A stretch of 64,000 bases of DNA from Pseudomonas arcuscaelestis (GTDB lineage Bacteria > Pseudomonadota > Gammaproteobacteria > Pseudomonadales > Pseudomonadaceae), in NCBI RefSeq assembly GCF_016881005.1, contig NZ_JACOPV010000006.1, forward strand, positions 124,001 to 188,000, in the 5' to 3' direction. Positions 40,491 through 50,192 of this stretch are shown piece after piece (position 1 is the stretch's first letter; the number at the start of each line of letters is the position of its first letter). A model generated the notes under the pieces. That model searched no databases. It was not told the DNA's origin and saw only the letters and a program-made list of their open reading frames with translations. Made by a program: the position numbers and the translations under genes.

Positions 40491-42668
40491 ATGGCACATA
40501 AAGCGGAAACAACACGTCGTTCTGATACAGGTCATCTTTACACTGCACTAGGTTTGGCAGTGGCTTCCTGGTCTTCTGTCAGCTTGGCTGAAACTTCTAA
40601 CAACGCGAGCAACTCTGCAGCGGTGGAGTTGGAAGCCACTGATATCACCAGTACGCATCATGAAACTTTTAAAGTCGATGAAATGTCATCGCCTAAGTTC
40701 ACCGCGCCACTTCGAGAAACACCCAAGTCAATCACTATTATTAATGAGGCCTTGATCAAAGAGCGTGCTGCAACGTCGCTGACAGATGTATTGCGCACTA
40801 CGCCCGGCATCACCTTGGGTGCGGGTGAAGGCGGTACGCCACTTGGGGATCGCCCGTTTATCCGTGGTTTTGAAGCCAGTACCGATATTCAGATTGATGG
40901 CGTGCGCGACCTGGGGCGGATGTCCCATGAAGCGTTTAACGTCGATTCTGTAGAAATCGTCAAAGGGCCAGGCTCAGCCTATAGCGGTCGGGGCTCAACC
41001 GGTGGCTCGATCAACCTGGTAAGCAAGACGGCCAAGGCTGAAGATTTTGTCGCCGGCAGCATTACTATGGGTACCGACCAACTGTGGCGCAACACGGTTG
41101 ATATCAACCAGTACCTGCCTGAGCAGGACCTGGCTCTGCGTCTTAATGCAATGAAGCACGAAGCCGATACACCGGGTCGTGATGACGTTGAAGTAAAGCG
41201 CTGGGGCATCGCTCCAACCATCACTTGGGGTTTGCAAGGTCCTACTCGCGTCACTGCCAGTTACTATCATCTTGAAACCGATGACATTCCCGATCAGGGC
41301 CATCCTATTTCGTTGATCACTAACAAACCGGTTAAGGTTGATCGCGACAACTTCTACGGTTTGGTCGATCGTGATTTCCGAAAAACGTCTGCTGATTTGG
41401 CGACGTTAATTGTCGAGCACGACTTTAGTGAGCAACTGACGGTACGAAACACCTTGCGGGGTGGTCGTAGCATGCAGAACTATGTGATGAGCCGTCCGGT
41501 TTTTGCCAACGTCGGGCAAGAAGAAAGCGGACTGGTGGGGCGTGGCTTCCGCCCGCGAAACGTGGTCAATACGTCACTGATCAACCAGACGGATCTGTTT
41601 GGCACTTTCCAAACGGGCGATATCAAGCACACCTATGCCACGGGCTTGGAACTCAGTCGCGAAACCATCACTGACAAAGACAAACACAAGGGAAATAACG
41701 GCATTCCCGCGGATCTGGAAAACCCCAACCCCCATGATGGCGGCTGGACACTGTTGCCTGGCACCGGCGAGGTCACCAGCAAGAACCAGACTGAGGTGAA
41801 GTCGCTGTATGTCTTCGACACCTTGGGGCTGCACGAGCAGTGGGACCTGAACCTGGGCCTGCGCTATGACGACTATGACGTAAAAAATCGGGTTGCTGGT
41901 GGTGCGGAGTCGTCCAGTGAGCTTTGGAACTATCAAGTTGGCGTGGTGTTCAAGCCGCTGCCTAACGGCAGCATCTACCTGTCTTACGGCACGTCGTCCA
42001 ATCCATCGGGCGAAAACACCCAGTCTGGCGGTGCTGATGGCGCGGGTGCCGGTAACCTGAACGGTAACAAGGCCAATCTGGACCCGGAAAAAGCTCGCAG
42101 TGTAGAACTGGGTACCAAGTGGGATGTGTTCAACGAACAGCTGTCCTTGACCGCAGCAGTGTTCCGCACCGAAAAAACCAACGCTCGCATCACGGACCCA
42201 ATCACTGGCTTCGTGACGCTTGATGGCGACCAGAAGGTAACGGGTATCGAGCTTGGTGCAACTGGGCGAATTACCGATGCCTGGGCTGTCTGGGCCGGGT
42301 ATACCTACCTGGATGCCGAAGTGGTGAAGTCGGGCGGTGACGGTAGCAACGATGGCAACCAGTCCAAGTTCATCGCACCCAACAGCTTTAGCGTGTGGAG
42401 CTCCTACGACATCACTGACCGGTGGACCGTCGGGGCCGGAGCCAACTACATGGATGAGCGCTACATGAACGATGCCAACACGGTCACCATCGATGACTAC
42501 TGGCGCTACGATGCTATGGTTGGCTACAAAGTGAACAAAAACCTCGACCTGCAGCTCAACGTCCTTAACCTGACCGACGAAACCATCTACGACGCGTCCC
42601 ATGTCGGACTATTTGCCACTGTGGCACCCGGTCGGTCAGCGGAGATGACTGCAAACTTCAAGTTCTAA
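40491..42668 (+). CDS. TonB-dependent catecholate-siderophore receptor, Fiu/PiuA-like
   Basis: From the ATG at 40491 the protein has 725 residues with a signal peptide (cleavage near SLA-ET). A plug domain (KSITIINEALIKERAATSL, FIRGFEASTDIQIDG, VEIVKGPGSAYSGRGSTGG) precedes a 22-strand barrel ending in aromatic F (MTANFKF). The closest match by memory is the Fiu/PiuA catecholate receptor group. No STN domain and no adjacent piuC, tonB or sigma factor are present, so it is an orphan receptor. Base composition looks slightly lower in GC than its neighbours. Confidence 0.88.
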   Translation: MAHKAETTRRSDTGHLYTALGLAVASWSSVSLAETSNNASNSAAVELEATDITSTHHETFKVDEMSSPKFTAPLRETPKSITIINEALIKERAATSLTDVLRTTPGITLGAGEGGTPLGDRPFIRGFEASTDIQIDGVRDLGRMSHEAFNVDSVEIVKGPGSAYSGRGSTGGSINLVSKTAKAEDFVAGSITMGTDQLWRNTVDINQYLPEQDLALRLNAMKHEADTPGRDDVEVKRWGIAPTITWGLQGPTRVTASYYHLETDDIPDQGHPISLITNKPVKVDRDNFYGLVDRDFRKTSADLATLIVEHDFSEQLTVRNTLRGGRSMQNYVMSRPVFANVGQEESGLVGRGFRPRNVVNTSLINQTDLFGTFQTGDIKHTYATGLELSRETITDKDKHKGNNGIPADLENPNPHDGGWTLLPGTGEVTSKNQTEVKSLYVFDTLGLHEQWDLNLGLRYDDYDVKNRVAGGAESSSELWNYQVGVVFKPLPNGSIYLSYGTSSNPSGENTQSGGADGAGAGNLNGNKANLDPEKARSVELGTKWDVFNEQLSLTAAVFRTEKTNARITDPITGFVTLDGDQKVTGIELGATGRITDAWAVWAGYTYLDAEVVKSGGDGSNDGNQSKFIAPNSFSVWSSYDITDRWTVGAGANYMDERYMNDANTVTIDDYWRYDAMVGYKVNKNLDLQLNVLNLTDETIYDASHVGLFATVAPGRSAEMTANFKF

Positions 42669-42807
42669 TTACTCCCGCCCTGAATGACTCGACAGTGATG
42701 GTTCAGGCCATGGCTGTCGAGACTGCGAATTTTTTTCTGCATGATCGCCCTGCTTTTTTGAATCTGCCTACTCTGTAAACTGCAGGTGAAGCATTCAGGA
42801 GCTGGCA

Positions 42808-43377
42808 ATGACCCCCATACTCGAACTGGAAAGCGCGCGACTCGTGCTGCGCCAATGGCAGGACGATGACCTCGCCGAGTTCGCCGCCATGTGTGCCGAC
42901 CCTCAGGTGATGCGCTATTTTCCTGCCCCGCTGACGCGCGTGGAAAGCGCGGCGCTTATTGGGCGTATTCGTGGGCATTTCAATGAGTACGGCTTCGGCT
43001 TGTGGGCGTTGGAACGCAAGGACTCGGGGGCCTTCATCGGCATGACGGGCCTGCTCAATGTCAGTTTCGATGCTCACTTCACCCCGGCGGTGGAAATCGG
43101 CTGGCGCCTGGCTCGGCGGCATTGGGGCTTGGGGTTTGCCAGTGAGGCAGCCTGGACCAGCTTGCGCTGTGCATTCGCCCAACTGGGGTTGGAGCAGGTG
43201 GTGTCGTTCACCACCGAAAGTAACTTGCCATCACAAAAGGTCATGCAAGCCATTGGTATGCAGCAGGACGTCGGCGGCCACTTCCTCCACCCCAAGCTTC
43301 CGGAGTTTCATCCACTGCGTCCCCATGTGCTGTACCGCATCAGTCGTGCCCAGTGGCAGCAGACCCTGCGCGGCTGA
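42808..43377 (+). CDS. GNAT-family N-acetyltransferase, RimJ/RimL type
   Basis: The 189 residues form a single GNAT fold (LVLRQWQDDDLAEFAAMCAD, FIGMTGLLNVSF, VEIGWRLARRHWGLGFASEA for acetyl-CoA binding, SQKVMQAIGM). It probably acetylates a protein N-terminus, aminoglycoside-like amine or metabolite; the target is unknown. AGGAGC precedes the ATG. It is followed by tesB. Confidence 0.9.
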   Translation: MTPILELESARLVLRQWQDDDLAEFAAMCADPQVMRYFPAPLTRVESAALIGRIRGHFNEYGFGLWALERKDSGAFIGMTGLLNVSFDAHFTPAVEIGWRLARRHWGLGFASEAAWTSLRCAFAQLGLEQVVSFTTESNLPSQKVMQAIGMQQDVGGHFLHPKLPEFHPLRPHVLYRISRAQWQQTLRG

Positions 43378-43454
43378 ATTGCACAACATACGGGGCAGCT
43401 ATGACAAACCCTGTATCATTTGTCGCAGTTGCGCATTGCTTTGGAGAATCTTGA

Positions 43455-44324
43455 ATGAGCCACGTGTTGGACGATCTGGTCGACCTGTTGAGTCTGGAAG
43501 CTATCGAGGAAAACCTGTTCCGCGGACGGAGCCAGGACTTGGGCTTTCGTCAGTTGTACGGTGGCCAGGTACTGGGTCAGTCGTTGTCGGCGGCCAGTCA
43601 GACGGTCGAAGAAGCACGTCACGTGCACTCGTTGCATGGCTATTTTTTGCGTCCGGGGGATGCGGCGATGCCGGTGGTCTATTCGGTAGATCGCGTGCGT
43701 GATGGCGGCAGCTTCAGTACTCGGCGGGTGACGGCTATTCAGAAAGGTCAGCCGATTTTCACCTGCAGCGCTTCGTTCCAGTATGACGAAGAAGGCTTTG
43801 AGCATCAGACACCGATGCCGACTGTGGTTGGCCCGGAGAATCTGCCCTCGGAGGTGGAGTTGTTCAAGCGCATGGCCGATCGCCTGCCTGAGTCGATTCG
43901 CGACAAGATGCTCTGCGCCAAGCCCATCGAGATGCGTCCGGTTACTGAAGAAGATCCGTTCGATCCCAAACCCGGTGACCCGGTCAAGTACATCTGGTTC
44001 CGTGCCGACGGCACGTTGCCGGACGTACCGGCGCTGCACAAATACATGCTCGCCTATGCCTCGGATTTCGGACTGTTGACGACGTCGTTGCTGCCTCATG
44101 GCAAATCGGTGTGGCAGAAAGATATGCAGATCGCCAGCCTCGATCATTCGCTGTGGTTCCACGGCAACCTCAGGGCTGACGAGTGGCTGCTGTATGCCAT
44201 GGACAGTCCCTGGGCGGGCAATGCGCGTGGTTTTTCCCGCGGGAGTATTTTCAATCAGGCTGGGCAACTGGTTGCCTCGTCCTGTCAGGAAGGTTTGATT
44301 CGCCATCGCAAGGACTGGGCATGA
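43455..44324 (+). CDS. tesB: Acyl-CoA thioesterase II
   Basis: TesB hydrolyses medium and long acyl-CoA. The 289 residues form the double-hotdog fold with YGGQVLGQSLSAASQTV near residue 35 and the C-terminal SRGSIFNQAGQLVASSCQEG. GGAG lies ten bases before the ATG. The next gene (HAD phosphatase) starts within its last codons (ATGA overlap), so the two are coupled. Confidence 0.95.
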   Translation: MSHVLDDLVDLLSLEAIEENLFRGRSQDLGFRQLYGGQVLGQSLSAASQTVEEARHVHSLHGYFLRPGDAAMPVVYSVDRVRDGGSFSTRRVTAIQKGQPIFTCSASFQYDEEGFEHQTPMPTVVGPENLPSEVELFKRMADRLPESIRDKMLCAKPIEMRPVTEEDPFDPKPGDPVKYIWFRADGTLPDVPALHKYMLAYASDFGLLTTSLLPHGKSVWQKDMQIASLDHSLWFHGNLRADEWLLYAMDSPWAGNARGFSRGSIFNQAGQLVASSCQEGLIRHRKDWA

Positions 44325-44917
44325 GCCTGACAGCTATCCGCCATTGGGTATTCGACATGGACGGCACCTTGACCGTTGCCGTGCATGACTTCGCCGCGAT
44401 TCGCGAGGCCCTGGAGATTCCGCCGAGCGACGATATCCTCACCCACCTGGCGGCGCTGCCTGCCGCCGAAGCTGCGGCCAAGCACGCCTGGTTGCTTGAG
44501 CACGAGCGCGATCTGGCCATCGGTTCGCAGGCGGCGGTCGGCGCCGTGGAGCTGGTGCGTGAGCTTGCCGGGCGCGGTTGCCAATTGGGTATTCTCACCC
44601 GCAATGCGCGTGAACTGGCCCATGTAACGCTGCAAGCCATTGGCCTGGCTGACTGCTTTGCCGAGCAGTATGTGCTTGGGCGGGACGAAGCGCCGCCCAA
44701 GCCAGATCCAGGTGGCCTGCTGAAGCTGGCCGAGGCCTGGAATGTGGCGCCAACCGAGATGGTCATGGTGGGGGATTACCGTTTCGATCTCGATTGCGGT
44801 CGGGCTGCGGGTTCGCGAACCATCCTGGTCAACCTGCCGGACAACCCCTGGCCGGAGTTGACCGACTGGCATGCGGCGGATTGCCGGGCGCTGCAGGCCT
44901 TGTTGCGTCAGGGCTGA
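44321..44917 (+). CDS. HAD-family hydrolase
   Basis: From the ATG at 44321 the protein has 198 residues with the HAD motifs FDMDGTLT (nucleophile Asp), ILTRNARE, DEAPPKPDPGGL (Lys) and MVGDYRFDLDCGR. It is a small phosphatase of the phosphoglycolate-phosphatase type, but the substrate is unknown. The start overlaps the tesB stop by four bases. It converges on the FecA-type receptor. Confidence 0.9.
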   Translation: MSLTAIRHWVFDMDGTLTVAVHDFAAIREALEIPPSDDILTHLAALPAAEAAAKHAWLLEHERDLAIGSQAAVGAVELVRELAGRGCQLGILTRNARELAHVTLQAIGLADCFAEQYVLGRDEAPPKPDPGGLLKLAEAWNVAPTEMVMVGDYRFDLDCGRAAGSRTILVNLPDNPWPELTDWHAADCRALQALLRQG

Positions 44918-44924
44918 AGCCCGG

Positions 44925-47393
44925 TCAGAAGTCCCAGCGCGTGGTCAGCATTACATTGCGTGGCTCGCCATAGTAGGTGGTGTCGAAGTTGCCCAGGCCA
45001 CTCAGGTAGCGCTTGTCAAAGACGTTGTTGGCATTGACGGTAAAGCTCAGGTGTTCGTCGTACTGGTAGCGGGTCATCAGGTCGACAAGGGTGTAGCCAC
45101 CTTGTTTGATATAGGTGTAGTCCTGGGCCGCATAGCTATAGATCTTGCCGTAGAACGCGCTTTGCCAGTTCACCCCGCCACCCACGGTGACTTTGTCCAA
45201 TACGCCTGGCAGGCGGTAGGTGCTGAACACGCGCACCAGGTGTTCAGGCTTGCTGGTGCTCATCGGGAAGCCGTAGACGTGTTGCTCGTCCGCGTCCCGG
45301 GAGCGGGCATAGGTGTAGCCGGCCGAGAGGTTCCAGCCCTCCATCAGTTCGCCCGCCAGCTCCAGTTCCACACCTTTGGTAGTAACACCGCTGGTGGACT
45401 TGTAGATACCTTCGCCGGTTTGTGGGTTGGTGCCGATGGACTCGGCGATGTTGTCCTGTTCAATACGGAACACTGCCAGGCTGGCGTTGAGCCTGCCGTC
45501 GAAGTAGGCCGCCTTCAGGCCCGCTTCATAACTATCGCCTTCGACCGGATCGAGAGTTGCGCCGTTGCTGTCCTTGTTGCTTTGCGGCTGATAGATCGAG
45601 GTGTAGCTGGTGTATACCGAGTAGGTGTCGTCCAGGTCATACACAACGCCCGCGTAAGGTGTGACCACGCCGTGTTGCTTGTAGCTGGTCGAACTGTCCG
45701 CGAAAATCGGATTCAAGCCATCGTAGTCATAGTTGTCGCTGTACTTGAACGTACTGACCCGGGTGCCGAGGATTACCGAAAGGTCATCTGTCGGGCGCAG
45801 GCGGGTAGCGATGTAAGCACCGTTCTGGCTCTTTTTCTGCTCGTACTTACCGTTCTTGGGGAAGTCAGGCACGGCGAGGTCGCCGTTCCATTCAAAGATA
45901 CTGCCCGGTACAAGACCGCCGCCGCTGGTATCCCACGTAGCGCCGGTCTGGCGCGAGTTGGAGGTGCTGAAGCCGACCACCAGGTCGTGTTGACGCCCGA
46001 ACAGTGAGAAGGGGCCGGAAACGTTCACGTCAGCGCTGTTCTGCACCCGGTGGCCTTCCCAGCGCCCCCAGATAATACCCATGCCGTTGCCGGCGCGATC
46101 TGGAGAGCCGAAGGCGGATGCCAGGCGCGTGTCGTGGTCGCTCTGCAGCTGGTTGACACTGAACTTGAGCGACCAGTCGTTGGCCAATGCCTGTTCCAGG
46201 GAGGCGAAGTAGGTGCGGTTGTCGAAGTCCCGACGGCTCCAATCGGCACCGGTGTTCAGCGACCGCGGAAAATCAGTCCGGCCGCCATCGGTGTAGTACA
46301 CCGGATTGCCGGTCCATGATGTGCCACGCGGGGTGGTGGTTTGCTGGTCGATGCCAACGGTCAGCAGCGTGTCGGGCGTAATGTCGGCTTCAAGAATGCC
46401 GTAATACACCTCTTTCTTTTGCTGGTAGTGATCCTGGTAGCCGTTCTTGTCCTGCTTTGCCCCGACGAAGCGGCCACGCAGCGTGCCAGTGCTGTTCAGT
46501 GGACCGGAAACATCGCCTTCGCCGCGGTAGTTGTCCCAGCTGCCAGCACTGCCGGTGATCGAGGCCTGAAACGCTGCGGTGGGCTTTTTACGGATCAGGT
46601 TGACCGTGGCAGAGGGGTCGCCGGAGCCTGTCATCAGGCCGGTTGCGCCCTTGAGTACTTCGACCCGGTCGTAGATAGCCATGTCGACATGCGCGGTGCC
46701 TTCGCCATACACGCCGTCGTAAATGGTGTTGACGCCGTCGTATTGATAGTTGGTGATCACCAGGCCGCGGCTGGTGAACTCGACCCGGTCGCTGTCGTAG
46801 GTCTGGGCGGAGACGCCTGGGGTGTTGTTGAGGACGTCGGCGATGCTCTGGGCACCTTGGTCATCCATCATTTGCCGGGTGACGACGGTGATTGTCTGCG
46901 GCGTTTCGCGAATCGACAGCGGCAGCTTGGTGGCGGTACGGGAGGCGGCAGTGGTGTAGGAGCCGGTGTTTTCCGTGGTTTCACCCAGCAGTTGGCCGTT
47001 GATACTGGTTGCCCCCAGTTCCAGCGCATTGCCATTGCTGACCGGCACCAGTACATAACCACCGTTGCTCTGACGTTGAGCCTGCAGCCCGCTGCCCTGA
47101 AGCAGGCGCGCCAGGCCTTCTTCCACCGAGTAGTTGCCTTGCAGACCAGCCGATTGCTTGCCCTGTGTCTGGCGCGCATCGAACGACAGGGTGATGTTGG
47201 TGAAGGTGGCGAACAAACTCAGGTTTGTGCCCAGCGCCCCCGGCGCAATCTGAAAGTTCTTGCTGGCGCTCTGTGCCATGGCTTGGGTAGGTATCAGCGT
47301 CAACATTGGCAGCGGCGCCAGGGTCAGGCCAAACAACGCCAGGTGGACGGCGCGAACCAGAGGGCGGGGTGCCCGGGGGCAAGTACGGGACAT
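44925..47393 (-). CDS. TonB-dependent siderophore receptor with STN signalling domain
   Basis: The 822 residues have a signal peptide (cleavage near AMA-QS) and an N-terminal STN domain (FQIAPGALGTNLSLFATFTN to GGYVLVPV). A plug (LPLSIRETPQTITVVTRQMM) and barrel ending in W-D-F follow. The STN domain contacts the FecR-type anti-sigma factor, so ligand binding switches on its own expression. It is third in the fecI-fecR-receptor order on the minus strand, 104 bases after fecR, where a sigma-dependent promoter is expected. AAGGAAACC precedes the ATG. The ligand is probably a ferric hydroxamate or pyoverdine-like siderophore. Confidence 0.92.
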   Translation of the reverse strand: MSRTCPRAPRPLVRAVHLALFGLTLAPLPMLTLIPTQAMAQSASKNFQIAPGALGTNLSLFATFTNITLSFDARQTQGKQSAGLQGNYSVEEGLARLLQGSGLQAQRQSNGGYVLVPVSNGNALELGATSINGQLLGETTENTGSYTTAASRTATKLPLSIRETPQTITVVTRQMMDDQGAQSIADVLNNTPGVSAQTYDSDRVEFTSRGLVITNYQYDGVNTIYDGVYGEGTAHVDMAIYDRVEVLKGATGLMTGSGDPSATVNLIRKKPTAAFQASITGSAGSWDNYRGEGDVSGPLNSTGTLRGRFVGAKQDKNGYQDHYQQKKEVYYGILEADITPDTLLTVGIDQQTTTPRGTSWTGNPVYYTDGGRTDFPRSLNTGADWSRRDFDNRTYFASLEQALANDWSLKFSVNQLQSDHDTRLASAFGSPDRAGNGMGIIWGRWEGHRVQNSADVNVSGPFSLFGRQHDLVVGFSTSNSRQTGATWDTSGGGLVPGSIFEWNGDLAVPDFPKNGKYEQKKSQNGAYIATRLRPTDDLSVILGTRVSTFKYSDNYDYDGLNPIFADSSTSYKQHGVVTPYAGVVYDLDDTYSVYTSYTSIYQPQSNKDSNGATLDPVEGDSYEAGLKAAYFDGRLNASLAVFRIEQDNIAESIGTNPQTGEGIYKSTSGVTTKGVELELAGELMEGWNLSAGYTYARSRDADEQHVYGFPMSTSKPEHLVRVFSTYRLPGVLDKVTVGGGVNWQSAFYGKIYSYAAQDYTYIKQGGYTLVDLMTRYQYDEHLSFTVNANNVFDKRYLSGLGNFDTTYYGEPRNVMLTTRWDF

Positions 47394-47497
47394 GCAGGTT
47401 TCCTTCGATTGGCGGGGCAGAGTGGCAGCTGAATTTGCTGCTTTAACTGCGTAGCCGAATGAGAATGAAAATCGGAAACCCTGATAAAGGTTTTTTT

Positions 47498-48445
47498 TCA
47501 GGCCGGTTCAATGCTGACCCAATAGCGCGTCAAATAGCGCACCTGAACAGGCAGGGAGGCACTGAGGTTTTCCAGGATGGTGTCGCTGTCGTCGATGCGA
47601 AAGGCCCCGGACAAACGCAGGTTGGCAATGCTGTCGGCGCAGCGCAGCACGCCCGGTCGGTAGCGCCGCAGCTCGCTGACAAAGTCGGCCAGCCGCCACT
47701 CGATCACCGTCAGCATTCCCTGGGTCCAGGCGCCAGTGCCTGGGGCTGCCAGGTGGGCTGCGCTGAGGTTTTGGCGGTCGAAGCTTGCTGCCTGCCCGGC
47801 TTCAAGGCGCAACATGAGCAGGGGGCTATCCATTGGCCGGATTTCCACTGCATGCTCGAGGACGCTCACTTCACTTTTGCCATTGTCGCTGCGCACGCTG
47901 AACCGTGTGCCCAGCGCGCGCACGCGACCTTCGGCGGTTTGTACCGCGAAGGGGCGGGCACCCGGATCGCTCGCTGTTTGCACCATGATCTCGCCTTGGT
48001 GCAGACGCAACAGACGCTGTTGGCCGTCGTAGAGGATATCCACCGCGCTGTCGCTGTTGAGATGCAACTGGCTGCCATCACTGAGCCTGACTTGGCGGCG
48101 TTGTCCTTTTCCGGTTCGCAGTTCGGCCATCAGTGCCTGGCCGGGTGTGCTTTCGTGCACGGCCCAACCGCTAGCGCCAACGGCCATGAGCATGGCCAGG
48201 GTTTTAATGACTGCGCGGCGACGTGCGCGTACACCGTTAAGTGTCGGCATGGCGATATCGGCGGGAAGGCTGCCGAACTGGCGCTGCAGTTTTTCTACCC
48301 GCGCCCAGGCCTGGGCATGGGCCTGGCTTTTACCCAGCCAGTCTTGCCAGGCCTGCAGCTGGGCGTCATTGGGTTGTCCGGCGTTGAGCTGCACGTACCA
48401 GGTTGCAGCGGCTTCCAGGGTGCGGTAATCCAGGGAATGAGCCAT
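47498..48445 (-). CDS. FecR-family anti-sigma factor
   Basis: The 315 residues have a cytoplasmic DUF4880/FecR N-terminus (AAATWYVQLNAGQPNDAQLQ), one membrane helix near residue 85 (VIKTLAMLMAVGASGWAV) and the periplasmic FecR domain (LSDGSQLHLNSDSAVDI, VQTAEGRVRALGTRFSV). It transmits the receptor signal to the ECF sigma factor encoded immediately upstream; the junction is TGAATG. Confidence 0.93.
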   Translation of the reverse strand: MAHSLDYRTLEAAATWYVQLNAGQPNDAQLQAWQDWLGKSQAHAQAWARVEKLQRQFGSLPADIAMPTLNGVRARRRAVIKTLAMLMAVGASGWAVHESTPGQALMAELRTGKGQRRQVRLSDGSQLHLNSDSAVDILYDGQQRLLRLHQGEIMVQTASDPGARPFAVQTAEGRVRALGTRFSVRSDNGKSEVSVLEHAVEIRPMDSPLLMLRLEAGQAASFDRQNLSAAHLAAPGTGAWTQGMLTVIEWRLADFVSELRRYRPGVLRCADSIANLRLSGAFRIDDSDTILENLSASLPVQVRYLTRYWVSIEPA

Positions 48446-48946
48446 TCAGTCGTCCGTCAGCAGCAGGCAATGGGTCATGGCGCGGATCAGGTGCTTTTTG
48501 ACGGTAGTGACCGAAACGCCTACACGCTCGGCGGTGGCCACATAGTTCAGGCCCTCAAGTTGCACCGCGAGGAAAATACGTCGAGTACGCTCGCCCATGC
48601 CATCGAGCAGTGTGTCCACGGCGACCAGGGTCTCAAGGATCAGCAAGCGGGTTTCCGGTGAGTCGGCCAGGCGCTCCGGGCGGTGGGCCAGCTCGGCAAG
48701 ATACGCCTGTTCCAAGGCTTTGCGTCGGAACTTGTCGATCATCAGTGCATGGGCAATGGCGCCCAAATAGCTACGCGGCTCGCGGATGGTTTGGGCATTA
48801 CGCGCGGTCAGCACCCGGATGAACGTGTCCTGAGCGAGGTCTGCGGCATCGCTGGAGTTGCCCAGGCGTGAGCATAACCAGCTTTTCAGCCAGCCATGGT
48901 GTTCGCTATAGAGCGTATGCAAAGCAGCATGATCGGGAGCGGACAT
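48446..48946 (-). CDS. FecI-type ECF sigma factor
   Basis: The 166 residues contain sigma region 2 (AADLAQDTFIRVLTA) and region 4 (LEGLNYVATAERVGVSVTTVKKHLIRA). This extracytoplasmic-function sigma factor of the iron-starvation group should drive the receptor gene. A Fur box lies 24 bases upstream of its start, so iron limitation releases the cascade. Confidence 0.94.
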   Translation of the reverse strand: MSAPDHAALHTLYSEHHGWLKSWLCSRLGNSSDAADLAQDTFIRVLTARNAQTIREPRSYLGAIAHALMIDKFRRKALEQAYLAELAHRPERLADSPETRLLILETLVAVDTLLDGMGERTRRIFLAVQLEGLNYVATAERVGVSVTTVKKHLIRAMTHCLLLTDD

Positions 48947-48969
48947 AAACGGTAACTAACGCAGTAACT

Positions 48970-48988
48970 GATAATTACTCGCATTATT
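48970..48988. promoter_or_regulatory. Fur box of the fecI-type operon
   Basis: GATAATTACTCGCATTATT matches the two outer hexamers of the 19-bp Fur consensus (GATAAT ... ATTATC) except the last base. It sits 24 bases ahead of the sigma-factor start codon, the expected operator position. Confidence 0.75.
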
Positions 48989-49087
48989 GTAGTTTGTCTG
49001 AATATTTCGCAAGAGCTGATGCTTGACCGGTGTGCAGTCCAGGCCAAGACTGGTCAGCTACTTACCGGGTTCAATCAGGAGGTTCGC

Positions 49088-50098
49088 ATGACCAGCAAGG
49101 CAATTTATGTGCAGGCGGGCGGCGGCTACGACAAGGTTCAGGTCGGCACCTGCGAGGCGCCAGCACCCACGGCTGGCGAGATTACCGTGCGGTTGCACGC
49201 CAACTCGCTCAACTATCACGACTTTGCCGTTGTCAGTGGCATGTGGGGGCCGAGTGAATCGCGCATTCCAATGGCCGATGGTGCCGGTGTGGTAACTGCG
49301 GTCGGCGTTGGGGTCAGTGAATTTGCCGTGGGCGACAGCGTGGTCAGTACCTTCTTTCCAGACTGGCTGGACGGCCAGCCCCTGATAGAAGGTTTCGCCA
49401 CGGTGCCGGGTGACGGCATTGACGGTTATGCCCGCGAACTGGTTACCGCACGCGCTACCTCGTTTACCCATGCCCCCAAGGGTTACAGCCATGCCGAGGC
49501 GGCCACGCTGACCACCGCAGGGCTGACTGCCTGGCGGGCGCTGATGGCCGATGATTCGCTCAAGCCGGGCGACACCGTGTTGGTGCAGGGCACCGGCGGT
49601 GTTTCGATCTTCGCGCTGCAATTTGCCAAACTGGCCGGAGCCACTGTAATTGCTACGTCGTCCAGCGACGAGAAGCTCGAGCGCCTCAAAGCGATGGGCG
49701 CCGACCACCTGATCAACTACCGCAAAACGCCTGCCTGGGGTGAAACCGTGCGCCAGCTCACGGGCAACCGGGGTGTTGATCACGTGATTGAAGTGGGCGG
49801 CCCGGCCACCCTTGAGCAGTCGATGATCGCAGCGCGTATCGGCGGGCATATTTCGTTGATCGGTATTCTCACAGGCGTCGCCGGGCAGTTGCCGTTGGTA
49901 CAGGCGTTGGTGCGCCAGATTCGACTGCAAGGGGTATTGGTTGGCAGCCGGGCGCAGCAACAGGCAATGGTGCGCGCAATCGATGCCAATGGCTTGCGCC
50001 CGATAATCGACAAGACGTTTGCTTTGGAGCAGATCGTCGATGCGTTCCGTTACCAGGAAAGTAACCAGCATTTCGGCAAGATTTGTCTGGAGTTCTGA
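49088..50098 (+). CDS. NAD(P)-dependent MDR alcohol dehydrogenase/quinone oxidoreductase
   Basis: From the ATG at 49088 (AGGAGG ten bases upstream) the protein has 336 residues. It has a GroES-like N-terminus (LHANSLNYHDFAVVSG) and a Rossmann domain (VLVQGTGGVSIFALQFAKLAGA). The canonical zinc-ligand cysteines of classical alcohol dehydrogenases are not evident, so a zinc-free reductase of the MDR superfamily is more likely. The substrate is unknown. It is divergent from fecI. Confidence 0.85.
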   Translation: MTSKAIYVQAGGGYDKVQVGTCEAPAPTAGEITVRLHANSLNYHDFAVVSGMWGPSESRIPMADGAGVVTAVGVGVSEFAVGDSVVSTFFPDWLDGQPLIEGFATVPGDGIDGYARELVTARATSFTHAPKGYSHAEAATLTTAGLTAWRALMADDSLKPGDTVLVQGTGGVSIFALQFAKLAGATVIATSSSDEKLERLKAMGADHLINYRKTPAWGETVRQLTGNRGVDHVIEVGGPATLEQSMIAARIGGHISLIGILTGVAGQLPLVQALVRQIRLQGVLVGSRAQQQAMVRAIDANGLRPIIDKTFALEQIVDAFRYQESNQHFGKICLEF

Positions 50099-50119
50099 CC
50101 GCTTTTTTCAGCGAGGCGG

Positions 50120-50135
50120 CCCGACCTTGGTCGGG
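50120..50135. terminator. Short GC hairpin after the MDR gene
   Basis: CCCGACC-TT-GGTCGGG is a perfect 7-bp stem with a two-base centre, 22 bases after the stop. No U tract follows on the plus strand, so it is at best a weak terminator. Confidence 0.4.
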
Positions 50136-50192
50136 CTTGACCTTCGGCAGGTGCCGCTCGTAATCGCTAACTCTCTGCTTTAAAAGACTTTT

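Noticed and set aside
47470..47497. Plus-strand terminator AAACC...GGTTTTTTTT
   Set aside because: The stem has only five pairs and no plus-strand gene ends there; it lies between two minus-strand genes.
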